Positions 29,501-33,960 of a DNA stretch of 64,000 bases are shown here, piece by piece. The DNA is from Pomphorhynchus laevis (Eukaryota > Acanthocephala > Palaeacanthocephala > Echinorhynchida > Pomphorhynchidae): the NCBI GenBank assembly GCA_012934845.2, contig WNNJ02000896.1:34035-98034 (forward strand), written 5' to 3'. The position numbers and the translations under genes were made by a program. The notes beneath the pieces were generated by a model. It did no database searches. It was not told the DNA's origin and saw only the letters and a program-made list of their open reading frames with translations. Numbering within the stretch: position 1 is the first letter of the stretch; each line of letters begins with the position of its first letter.

Positions 29501-32500
29501 TGAAGATGCTAACAGAGGTAAGCGAAATAAAAAGTTTTCCTATTTTCTTTGATCTAGATATAATAATTATGATGCTTTTATACTTGAAAAAATAAATATT
29601 TTTAATTTAATATGTTTAAAAAGTTATATTTAATAAAACTTTATTTTTAAAATAGTTGATAAATAATTATTGGATCAAATAAAAAAGGAAAACTGTCTAT
29701 TGATATTTCGCTAACTTCTGTTAGCATCTTCAGAAAATTACCATCGAAAAGGATAGTAAAAAAATTTATTGATATTTCGCTAACTTCTGCTAGCATATTG
29801 TGAAAATTACCTGTAATTTTTAAAATTAACAAACACTTACAGAACTGCAACATTGCCAGATCCGTATATCAAAAAATTCGATTTCACGCTAATATTGTCA
29901 AGCACTCTAAACAATGAATTATTATCTTTATATAAATGTGAGACAAAAATACGATGTTGAATTCTTCTAGATCCCAAATAATATTGTATTAATTTGCTAA
30001 TATAGAATTGCTGTATTAAATCACCTTAATTTTTCAATCCTAATAGTGTTACTCGCTAAGTTTAACTCAACGCAAAGTAAAGATTGGGAATGTAAATATT
30101 TAGCTTAAGCGAATAGAAGGATACGAAAAGTTGATTAAATTTATCAAAGAATGGTGAAGTCTGTAGCATGTAATATATTTGCAAAATTGTAATTAGCAAA
30201 TAAACTAAGTATACCATTAATGATATATTCAGCAGACAGGGTCACTGACCGTGACTTTGTCTGCTGAATAGTATATTGAAACTGTATCTTTCGTTGAACT
30301 TTTACGATCATTATTTATGGAATTAAAACAAATCCAATTATCTAACAATGGTTTCAGAGAAAAAAGTACCCTATCACAATAACTCCATATTACTAATCTG
30401 TATCAGAAAGTCAAAGATATACAATCCATATAGAGACGATTTGTAACAAAAAGTTTTAATCAGATTAAAAATGACCGAAAAATCCGTAATTAAATCCCAC
30501 CTTTTACAGAGAATGTATTATCTAAAGTAGCCGAGAGAACAAATCTCACCTTTTACAGAGAAGATGTGGATATTATCCAAAGATGTATTATCTAAAGATG
30601 CATGACTAAAAGAATATCAGCGATGTCGATCTTTTTTCTCTAAGTTGTATTCTTATGACTAAATTTAGTTTATTTTTGATTATCGTTTATTGAAAGCATT
30701 GTAACTTATTCTTGTACAATTTCTACGGAAGAAAATTGAACGATATAAACAAATTGACTGATATTTATATAATCACGATATTTATATAAGATTATCCAAA
30801 TATCATGTTTTGTAATTAAAGGACAAAATACAACCATTACTGCATCAAATATAAAACGAAAGATTATCATCGTCAATTTCAATAATCTGACATTATCGGA
30901 AGAAGAAAAATCGACAGTCTCGCTAGTGACGCTTAAAACTTTTCCAGACAATATAAAAACATGTAACAATTGTGAAATGAAATGATACTCTTAAAAACAG
31001 TAATAAAAATAAATTTAGCTAAAAACCGATGAACTATAAACTATGAACTATGACGTTTACGAAGCAACTTAACAAGAGAAACACTATTACAAGCAAGCCA
31101 TTAAGAAATAAAAGAGTGGGATAAAGAGCAAGCTATTAATTACAAACAAACTACAAAACAACCGGTTAATATTAAAAGATTTAAAAAGAATTGACAATCG
31201 CAAATACAAGATTACGCTTTGCATGTTTCCAAAAATTCAAAAAGTCGCCTTTAACATGTAAGTCAGTCATTAGTTGTATAGTAACAGCAACCATATGTAT
31301 TTAACAACAAGCCAGGATGATGATAAACATCTTACCACTAAAAACAATAAAAAATCGGAAATTGAAAGAATAATTCAATATTCACGTGTCATCTTGCGCC
31401 TTCTTCACTAACAAATTCAAAGAATTTTGCTTTGGACCATTTCTTCTCCGCTGTACTACATATTTTTAACTGTCAAAATCAAATTTCTATGTTAACTATC
31501 GACAGAAGTTCGACATATTAAGAAATTAATCTCACATAAACTGTTATTAGTTTTATACACATCATTATGATTCGAGCCCTCACAAAAAGCATTAATAGAA
31601 CTTTTACTAACATGTGATGCAAACAACCAAAAAACGTAATGGTTTACTTACAATACAGAAACATTATTAGAAAGAACCAATGAAGAGTTTGCTTGTACTT
31701 GAGTATCGCTCAAATTTCTAAACAATAATATTTTTGTTAGAGAAATTAATTATTTCTCAATTTATTAACTTTATTAAACTTAATGGCATTATCTTATATA
31801 CTTTATCTCAAAAGTATAAACAAACGTCCTTTATGAACAAACATCTTTAACCGGACGATAATTTTAGACGTAAATAGGTAGAAATAAATCTGACTCATTT
31901 GTAATTACAAATAGTTATTTACTTACATGCGATCTAAATTAGCAGTAATATTCAGTGAAGAGTTCGTTAAAAAGCGAGTCAATTAAAGAAATCTAAACAA
32001 TATTAATAAATATTAAATATTATAACATTAAAAAGGATAAAATAATTAAGCATTTTCAAAAATATTAAATTTATATTCACGTAAACTCTTTATAATAAAA
32101 ATTTGAATTAAAAATTATTGTTATATTAATTTGTTTATTAAATACCATTATTATTGAATAGAATTATTTTGTTTTACTGATGTGTTTAGTTAGATAATAT
32201 TTGATATACAATCACATACAAAGTGTAGTGTCGAAAAAAAGACTAACAAATAAACAAAATAACATATTCGCAAAATAAATGATTGATTTCTAATTCCTTG
32301 TACTTACATTTGGTCGACAGGTACAGAAACGATTTTTGAGTCTGACTCAACAGTTTGATTGAAAACCAGTCTAAACAATAAAATTATGGTATATCCATTA
32401 AATATTTTACAATATTTATCACTTAACGCTAGTTATTACATAGTATAACATACTAGTTATTACATAGTATAATTTATGTCAAATATAAAACCGTCATATT

Positions 32501-33559
32501 GTCAATTTCGGTAAAAGGCCGCCAATTACAACACCTTCATCTAATTGAATAAGATAACTGTACCGTCTTAGCTTATAAGGAAAGCTTAATGACAGAATAA
32601 TGCATTCATTGTACGGGATATGAATTCTACTCGATAAAGTTGATGGCATACAATTGATATACTGGAATGTCAATGTTACTTTGCGTAGACTTTGTTTTTT
32701 TAAGTTATCACTGCAACGAAGGATATTTGAAAAAATATTATTCTTCGTTATATCTCTTAGTTAATGACTTCCATTTTATCAAATGTAAATATCATTTTTA
32801 GCTGATCATATTACATAAAATACATTCATATTTTGGTTAAACGTGCATCCTTTTTAATAAATTGTATTATATTATCTCTCAAATGTTTTGCGCTAATCAA
32901 TTCTACCAATGCTATCGTTAAAAATTCAATGTTTGTAGATCTATTACATCAAGTTTTACTTAATTTAGCACATGTCATTTTGAGTTCATTTTAAATCGTA
33001 AAGAGATCAAAAATGATTTAAACTTTGAACAATTAACCCTTAAAAACGCAAAGATTATTTGTAAGATATTTTTGTTCTCATAATCACATTTCATAATTTG
33101 TAAAAACACACATTTCATAATTTGTTAATTTGTACTAAACCTATAGGACAGCAATAACATTAACCCATAGGCACAACCGTGAACCGTCAAGATAACTGTT
33201 AGCTAATGAATTAAATCATGGCTTCATTAACTATATTTTATATAACCTTATTTTCAGGTATTCTATTACAAGTTTCGCAGTTATTTCTAAAAGGGAAGCA
33301 TTCTTTGTATATTTATTATTATATTGTGAAGATTAACAACTTGTGACGATAGCATTTAGTCCAAATTAATTGCGATTTTTGTGTTCATAGATCTTTTGAA
33401 TCAAATCATGTGTTTTTAGAAGTCAGTTGATAATACTTCAATGTAGGATATTTATCATTAAATAATATTTAAGTCGAACTTTTATAATAGAAATGGTTAC
33501 CACACATCACTTACAAACGATTTTCATCACCAATGTTTTCAATTGTGCCATGGATATCT
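2492..33559 (-). CDS. Microexon-array gene encoding a ~22-residue repeat protein
   Basis: On the minus strand, 18 short homologous units lie between 33.6 and 3.0 kb. Each has an acceptor ending TTTAG (or close), an exon of 45-69 nt that is a multiple of three, and a GTAAGT or GTGAGT donor. All use phase 2: the exon starts with A or G as third codon base and ends with NT as first two, so every junction codon is NTR (Ile, Met, Leu or Val). Each unit encodes one repeat with the core N-[ST]-x3-S-N-x-S-[LI]-x-[VF], rich in Ser/Asn, with repeated N-glycosylation sequons and almost no cysteine. Alternating hydrophobic residues and repeat length suggest a secreted parallel beta-helix, one coil per exon; this is inference. 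The first exon and promoter were not found. The exons could all be joined, or be alternative cassettes. I do not recognise the gene. Confidence 0.8.
3000..3068 (-). CDS. Microexon, 69 nt, repeat unit
   Basis: Acceptor TTGTTTAG, donor GTAAGT. The open phase-2 frame reads LYDSKFKSTPSIMVLSSSDS after the first Asn; the other two frames contain stops. It ends in GT, so the next codon is GTA when joined to the candidate terminal exon. It is the most downstream repeat exon and closest to the one at 5,549. It lacks the central sequon because Thr-Pro-Ser replaces Asn-x-Ser. Confidence 0.8.
3030..3480. repeat. AT-rich palindromic low-complexity tract in intron
   Basis: From about 3,070 the intron is nearly pure A/T with many ATAATATTAT-type self-complementary words up to about 3,480. 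Nothing coding is present. Such tracts are prone to slippage and assembly error. Confidence 0.5.
3535..3663 (+). mobile_element. 3' tail of an RTE-like LINE
   Basis: A short island with higher GC ends in GCGGAACAAATGCTGAAG followed by an A/G-rich tail. The end matches in layout the end of the longer RTE-like copy near 20,940-20,985 (ACGAAACGGAACATACGCTG then A-rich). The residues MEKADFDTKRNKC fit the typical C terminus of RTE proteins. A 5'-truncated insertion in an intron of the microexon gene. Confidence 0.55.
3664..5548. other. Intron sequence, nothing supported
   Basis: Between exons at 3,000 and 5,549 I see only AT-rich sequence, a near-perfect hairpin around 4,597-4,620, and chance open frames on both strands (the largest at 5,010-5,369 on the plus strand, without recognisable domain). 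Confidence 0.4.
5549..5617 (-). CDS. Microexon, 69 nt, repeat unit
   Basis: Acceptor TTGCTTAG, donor GTAAGT. The phase-2 frame reads LHDSKIMSNPSIVVLPRNDS after the first Asn. Its length and sequence put it with the 69-nt class (3,000; 6,355; 11,280). The central Asn-Pro-Ser is not a usable sequon, while the final NDS is. Confidence 0.8.
6355..6423 (-). CDS. Microexon, 69 nt, repeat unit
   Basis: Acceptor TTATTTAG, donor GTAAGT. Phase-2 frame: LYDSNLKSNSSLLVLYNNDS after the first Phe. It carries two sequons (NSS, NDS). In transcript order it follows the 63-nt exon at 7,142, the same 63+69 pairing as at 11,612/11,280. Confidence 0.8.
7142..7204 (-). CDS. Microexon, 63 nt, repeat unit
   Basis: Acceptor TGTTTAG, donor GTAAGT. 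Phase-2 frame: FISNTTFESNTSLYFHGNIR, with sequons NTT and NTS. The 63-nt class (also 11,612 and 32,308) is distinguished by NxT early in the unit and a shorter end. Confidence 0.8.
8350..8850. repeat. Local tandem duplication in intron
   Basis: Two short blocks recur in the same order about 200-320 bp apart: AATCTAATCAACTTTTGA with GGTATCGGTTTTCCATAA near 8,366-8,450 and again near 8,551-8,650, and TGGGTCATTATGTTGGCCTG near 8,488 and, with one change, near 8,798. No coding frame is kept. The first copy contains two 11-bp perfect hairpins with tiny loops. Confidence 0.6.
8914..8979 (-). CDS. Microexon, 66 nt, repeat unit
   Basis: Acceptor TTATTTAG, donor GTAAGT. Phase-2 frame: FHTKFVSNVSIVISATVDT after Leu-Leu. 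It has the central sequon NVS. Flanking introns show no homology beyond the splice signals, so this is an old duplicate. Confidence 0.8.
9311..9338 (-). pseudogene. Microexon relic (partial copy of the 9,695 unit)
   Basis: Twenty-eight bases match the 3' part of the relic exon at 9,695 and its donor side, but the donor reads GTAACT and no acceptor follows at the right distance. It is a partial, non-functional duplicate about 380 bp from its relative. Confidence 0.5.
9695..9767 (-). pseudogene. Degenerate microexon
   Basis: A GTAAGT donor is present, and a weak acceptor (TTTAAG) lies 73 nt away. The translation begins like a 63-nt-class unit (FIQTVFE) and ends like one (GNIYGR) only after a one-base shift, because 73 is not a multiple of three. 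Used in a transcript it would break the frame. It is probably a decayed exon. Confidence 0.55.
9880..10120. repeat. TTAATTAA-rich low-complexity tract
   Basis: Runs of AATTAATTAATTAA on both sides of 9,960-10,060 form long self-complementary tracts. No gene is visible. Confidence 0.5.
10125..10523 (+). mobile_element. RTE-tailed retroposon with 14-bp target-site duplication
   Basis: An insert of about 370 bp (10,139-10,509) with much higher GC than its surroundings is flanked by the exact 14-bp direct repeat AATGTATAAAATTG (10,125-10,138 and 10,510-10,523). It ends in GGATAAAGGCTTAAAAAAGA, the kind of 3' end (GCCGACC...AAAGGCT then A/G-rich tail) that I know from RTE-clade LINEs and SINEs they mobilise. 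The several short open frames in it (10,083-10,547) share no recognisable protein. It lies within an intron of the microexon gene. It is either a 5'-truncated LINE or a SINE; I see no clear tRNA-like head. Confidence 0.75.
10524..11279. other. Intron sequence, nothing supported
   Basis: AT-rich, no conserved frame, no recognisable element. Confidence 0.4.
11280..11348 (-). CDS. Microexon, 69 nt, repeat unit
   Basis: Acceptor TCGTTTAG, donor GTAAGT. Phase-2 frame: FYNSLFKSNSSLLVLSSAGS after the first Asp. It sits only 263 bp downstream of the 63-nt exon at 11,612 in transcript order, the tightest pair in the array. Confidence 0.8.
11612..11674 (-). CDS. Microexon, 63 nt, repeat unit
   Basis: Acceptor TTTTAG, donor GTAAGT. 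Phase-2 frame: AFHNTTIVSKTSIYVTGKID. It ends in AT and the next exon starts with G, giving Met at the junction. Sequon NTT is kept; the second position is Lys instead of Asn. Confidence 0.8.
12060..14572 (+). mobile_element. Decayed CR1/L2-like LINE (endonuclease and reverse transcriptase)
   Basis: Pieces of a LINE ORF2 appear in order on the plus strand in shifting frames. The endonuclease start is near 12,365-12,460 (YYQSLHSKVDSILYALHESN, then LDILCLATET) and its end near 12,715-12,745 (PGISDHNIVSI). The typical P-W-F linker is near 12,975. Reverse-transcriptase blocks follow near 13,585-14,000, including a DLSS-type motif A (expected DLSxAFD) and a motif B reading SVPQGYV. The C-terminal helix KTARIILRRRR is near 14,345-14,380. 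The order and the A and B motifs fit the CR1/L2 group. Many frameshifts and stops make it dead. It is directly abutted at 14,573 by an opposite-strand Penelope-like fragment. Several short open frames within it (12,098-14,277) are parts of this element. Confidence 0.8.
14573..15190 (-). mobile_element. Penelope-like element, reverse-transcriptase fragment
   Basis: Reading on the minus strand, a motif like YDISTLYTNLELVDIKEAL lies near 15,080-15,140. A continuous frame (14,573-14,941) follows with FRQVIGVPMGGNSSPIIANL, the Penelope-type motif B, then FRYIDDICVF, the catalytic YIDD motif C. The order and spacing are those of Penelope-like reverse transcriptases. The YIG-type endonuclease is absent. 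The upstream part is interrupted, while the downstream 122 codons are intact. It is closely related to the copy at 18.4-19.0 kb, so these are two insertions of the same family in introns of the microexon gene. Confidence 0.85.
15191..15894. other. Intron sequence, nothing supported
   Basis: AT-rich intronic sequence without repeats or frames I can support. Confidence 0.4.
15895..15954 (-). CDS. Microexon, 60 nt, divergent repeat unit
   Basis: Acceptor ACATTTTAG, donor GTAAGT. Phase-2 frame: ITVQGNIYYLMHVRGLRTQ. It keeps splice signals, phase and the NT|R ends but departs from the S-N-x-S core, so it is the most divergent intact unit. It lies 152 bp downstream of the 45-nt exon at 16,107 in transcript order. 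Confidence 0.6.
16107..16151 (-). CDS. Microexon, 45 nt, short repeat unit
   Basis: Acceptor TGTTTAG, donor GTAAGT. Phase-2 frame: KLYNSIIESDVSFG. It matches the first two thirds of a standard unit (compare LYNS...ES) and stops before the last strand, as if a donor had moved upstream. One other 45-nt unit exists at 33,515. Confidence 0.75.
16880..17420 (+). repeat. Dispersed/segmental repeat copy A (decayed element)
   Basis: Blocks of this region recur at 25,297-25,600: the stretch with AAGAAGATTAATAAAT near 16,912 and 25,319, the stretch with AGCATACGAT near 16,998 and 25,407, and TTTTTACAGACATTATTTTT near 17,349 and 25,549. On the plus strand it translates into protein-like fragments (AARIILQNLMFLQTLFFRK near 17,320-17,375) that I cannot assign. 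In both copies the repeat is followed by the same microexon, so the exon was copied along with it. Confidence 0.65.
17747..17812 (-). CDS. Microexon, 66 nt, repeat unit (parent of two relics)
   Basis: Acceptor TTAGAAATATG-type boundary (TATTTAG), donor GTAAGT. Phase-2 frame: MHDTIFKSNSSLVFSGNFTE after the first Asn, with sequons NSS and NFT. Two partial copies of this exon and its upstream intron lie at 18,191 and 25,624, which makes it the most copied unit in the array. Confidence 0.8.
18191..18236 (-). pseudogene. Microexon relic copied from the 17,747 unit
   Basis: Bases match the first two thirds of the 17,747 exon and its upstream intron (GTTTGATTTAAAGATAGTAT near 18,200). The acceptor is changed (TTTGA instead of TTTAGA) and no donor follows. 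A non-functional partial duplicate 420 bp from its parent. Confidence 0.65.
18394..18955 (-). mobile_element. Penelope-like element, reverse-transcriptase fragment (second copy)
   Basis: An unbroken minus-strand frame of 182 codons (18,394-18,942) carries FRQVKGVPMGGNSSPIIANL (motif B), FRYIDDICVF (motif C), a VYLDMNIKL block and a C-terminal part with HEHSCIPYNIKYNTLNNEIL. It is very similar to the copy at 14,573-14,941 and extends further at its C-terminal end. The lack of breaks suggests it is younger. The N-terminal part of the reverse transcriptase and the endonuclease are missing. Confidence 0.85.
18960..19195 (-). mobile_element. Head-to-tail partial Penelope-like copy
   Basis: The sequence from about 18,970 to 19,190 repeats the C-terminal part of the element at 18,394-18,620 (same stop region, HEHS-type segment, LYRKDD-type end) in the same orientation and directly next to it. 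Partial tandem arrangement is known for Penelope-like elements. Confidence 0.75.
19200..20990 (+). mobile_element. Decayed RTE-like LINE
   Basis: Reverse-transcriptase blocks occur in order on the plus strand: CLNYRQIRLLYHTMKILERV near 19,708-19,770, IAFLDLEKAFDIVP (motif A) near 19,900-19,940, GLSQSF near 20,050, YTDDVM (motif C) near 20,197-20,215, and a C-terminal block with HIRNNNIRKRLGIQLIEEKL near 20,657-20,720. This series closely follows RTE-clade proteins known from nematodes and arthropods. The 3' end has the A/G-rich tail seen also at 3,640-3,663. Frameshifts and stops are numerous. A perfect 15-bp-arm hairpin at 20,055-20,088 sits where motif B should be and replaces part of it. 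Confidence 0.85.
21144..21225 (-). pseudogene. Possible decayed microexon
   Basis: A GTAAGT donor is present and about 80 nt upstream on the minus strand an HNTI motif resembles the start of array units (compare FHNTTI at 11,612), but the frame to the donor is broken by a stop and no good acceptor exists. It follows the RTE insertion directly. Weak. Confidence 0.3.
21230..21950 (+). mobile_element. Fragment of an unclassified reverse-transcriptase retroelement (C-terminal part)
   Basis: Plus-strand fragments such as LSPQEFQDAMCTRYRLQSKN and a nearby C-x-Y-G-T-E-F pattern match the C-terminal, cysteine-containing region of the same family seen at 43.5-44.4 kb and 53.1-56.5 kb. The copy is broken, with several interruptions, and old. 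It is not recognisable beyond about 21,950, where a perfect hairpin follows. Confidence 0.6.
21964..22000. repeat. Perfect hairpin, 18-bp arms, 1-nt loop
   Basis: ATTCTGAAGTAGTCGGTG is followed after one G by its exact reverse complement. No terminator-like T run is present and the organism is eukaryotic, so this looks like a foldback duplication. Confidence 0.9.
23116..23181 (-). CDS. Microexon, 66 nt, repeat unit
   Basis: Acceptor TTGTTTAG, donor GTGAGT (the only non-GTAAGT donor together with its duplicate). Phase-2 frame: FKNSIITSNFLLDIAGKVSV after the first Gln. Identical to the exon at 27,472 in the duplicated segment. It lacks the central sequon. Confidence 0.8.
24329..24394 (-). CDS. 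Microexon, 66 nt, repeat unit
   Basis: Acceptor TTTTTTAG, donor GTAAGT. Phase-2 frame: IKNTVFESNSVLSISGNVRK after the first Lys. It differs by one base, and one residue (Ser instead of Cys), from the duplicate at 28,685. Confidence 0.8.
25131..25252. repeat. Foldback element with ~40-bp arms
   Basis: The arms near 25,131-25,172 and 25,210-25,252 are reverse complements with few mismatches (AACACTTTTCGAAATAGATT pairs with a copy containing ATTTCGAAAAGTGTT). No coding content; the 83-codon minus frame over it is chance. Confidence 0.75.
25297..25600 (+). repeat. Dispersed/segmental repeat copy B
   Basis: Counterpart of 16,880-17,420 with an internal deletion. It ends next to a relic of the 17,747 microexon, as in copy A. 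Confidence 0.65.
25624..25652 (-). pseudogene. Microexon relic copied from the 17,747 unit
   Basis: The first 29 or so bases of the exon (TTTAAAGATAGTATCGTGCA on the plus strand) and the acceptor are kept, but the rest of the exon and the donor are missing. It was evidently carried here with the repeat at 25,297. Confidence 0.65.
25780..25960. repeat. Dispersed repeat, inverted relative to 60,860-61,030
   Basis: The reverse complement of this stretch resembles 60,860-61,030: TTTGTATTAG, AGGAAATACG, TTTGGCTCC and AGGAATAG landmarks occur in the same order. A third partial match lies at 61,136-61,175. Non-coding. Confidence 0.6.
26178..26638. repeat. Tandem duplication, ~195-bp copies
   Basis: The block beginning TGTGGCAAACCGATTTTCAT at 26,178 is repeated at 26,444, an offset of 266 bp, with about 95% identity by eye and an unmatched 70-bp spacer. 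Confidence 0.85.
27472..27537 (-). CDS. Microexon, 66 nt, duplicate of the 23,116 unit
   Basis: Sequence, acceptor and GTGAGT donor are identical to 23,116-23,181. If both are spliced in, the protein holds the same coil twice. Confidence 0.75.
28685..28750 (-). CDS. Microexon, 66 nt, duplicate of the 24,329 unit
   Basis: Same splice signals as 24,329. Phase-2 frame: IKNTVFESNSVLCISGNVRK. The single difference creates a cysteine, the only one in the repeat units. Confidence 0.75.
29440..29810. repeat. Foldback element with hammerhead-like core
   Basis: Contains three versions of a palindromic motif. On the plus strand CTGAAGA (29,500-29,506) leads into TGCTAAC and GAAA at 29,524-29,527. On the minus strand CTGAAGA (29,727-29,733) precedes a perfect 6-bp stem and GAAA (29,706-29,709). 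A more decayed version lies at 29,769-29,805. Similar elements occur at 33.64-33.96 and 63.76-63.90 kb. Confidence 0.7.
29841..29906 (-). CDS. Microexon, 66 nt, repeat unit
   Basis: Acceptor TTGTTTAG, donor GTAAGT. Phase-2 frame: LDNISVKSNFLIYGSGNVAV after the first Val. It ends in CT, giving Leu at the junction; this is the only CT end in the array. Its donor abuts the foldback element at 29,440-29,810. Confidence 0.8.
30226..30270. repeat. Hairpin with 13-bp outer arms
   Basis: TATTCAGCAGACA and its exact reverse complement enclose an inner GTCAC/GTGAC pair. It lies in an intron. Confidence 0.8.
31652..31717 (-). CDS. Microexon, 66 nt, repeat unit
   Basis: Acceptor TTGTTTAG, donor GTAAGT. 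Phase-2 frame: LSDTQVQANSSLVLSNNVSV after the first Asn, with sequons NSS and NVS. Only 209 bp downstream of the 31,927 unit in transcript order. Confidence 0.8.
31927..31992 (-). pseudogene. Microexon with in-frame stop
   Basis: Good splice signals (TTGTTTAG, GTAAGT) and a normal 66-nt length, but in the common phase the third codon is TAA; after it the frame reads LTRFLTNSSLNITANLDR, a normal repeat. Including it would end the protein, so it must be skipped, decayed, or used as a poison exon. Confidence 0.7.
32308..32370 (-). CDS. Microexon, 63 nt, repeat unit
   Basis: Acceptor TTGTTTAG, donor GTAAGT. Phase-2 frame: LVFNQTVESDSKIVSVPVDQ. Sequon NQT. Belongs to the 63-nt class by length and by the early NxT. 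Confidence 0.8.
33515..33559 (-). CDS. Microexon, 45 nt, most upstream unit found
   Basis: Acceptor TTTGTTTAG, donor GTAAGT. Phase-2 frame: DIHGTIENIGDENR. Same length as 16,107. It is more charged than the others and may mark the start of the repeat region. Upstream exons with a start codon or signal peptide were not identified between here and 43 kb. Confidence 0.65.
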
Positions 33560-33639
33560 CTAAACAAATTTAAAAAGTTATAGTTTCATGTAAATGAGCG
33601 CATTGTGTTTATTTGTAAAAAATAAACCTTTGATGAATA

Positions 33640-33960
33640 AACCTTTTTCCTTTTTTAAATAAACCTTTTTCCTTCGATAATTAATTTTAAAAGAGTAATT
33701 TAAATAATTATTGGAGCTAGATCAAAGGAAAGAAGAAATTATTTTTGATATTTCGCTAACTTATGTTAGCTCTTCAGAAAAAACTACTGTTAGCATCTTC
33801 AGAAAATTACATTTTTGACATTTCGCTAACTACTGTTAGCATCTTCAGAAAATTACCTTCTTTCCTTTGATTAATTACCTTTTTTCCTTTGATTAAAAAT
33901 TTCTTCTTTCCTTTGATCTAGCTCCAATAATTATTTATTGATAATGGATCATTATCAACT
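33640..33960. repeat. Foldback element with hammerhead-like core
   Basis: Repeats of TTTCGCTAAC...GTTAGC...TCTTCAG near 33,751-33,776, 33,790-33,802 and 33,821-33,847 lie between inverted arms containing CTAGATCAAAGGAAAGAAGA (33,718 onward) and its complement near 33,900-33,920. The minus strand reads CTGAAGA, stem, GAAA. Confidence 0.7.

Noticed and set aside
30706-30969. Minus-strand open frame of 87 codons with a part resembling array repeats (ETVDFSSSDNVRLL)
   Set aside because: No acceptor or donor at the right spacing and a poor match to the repeat core.
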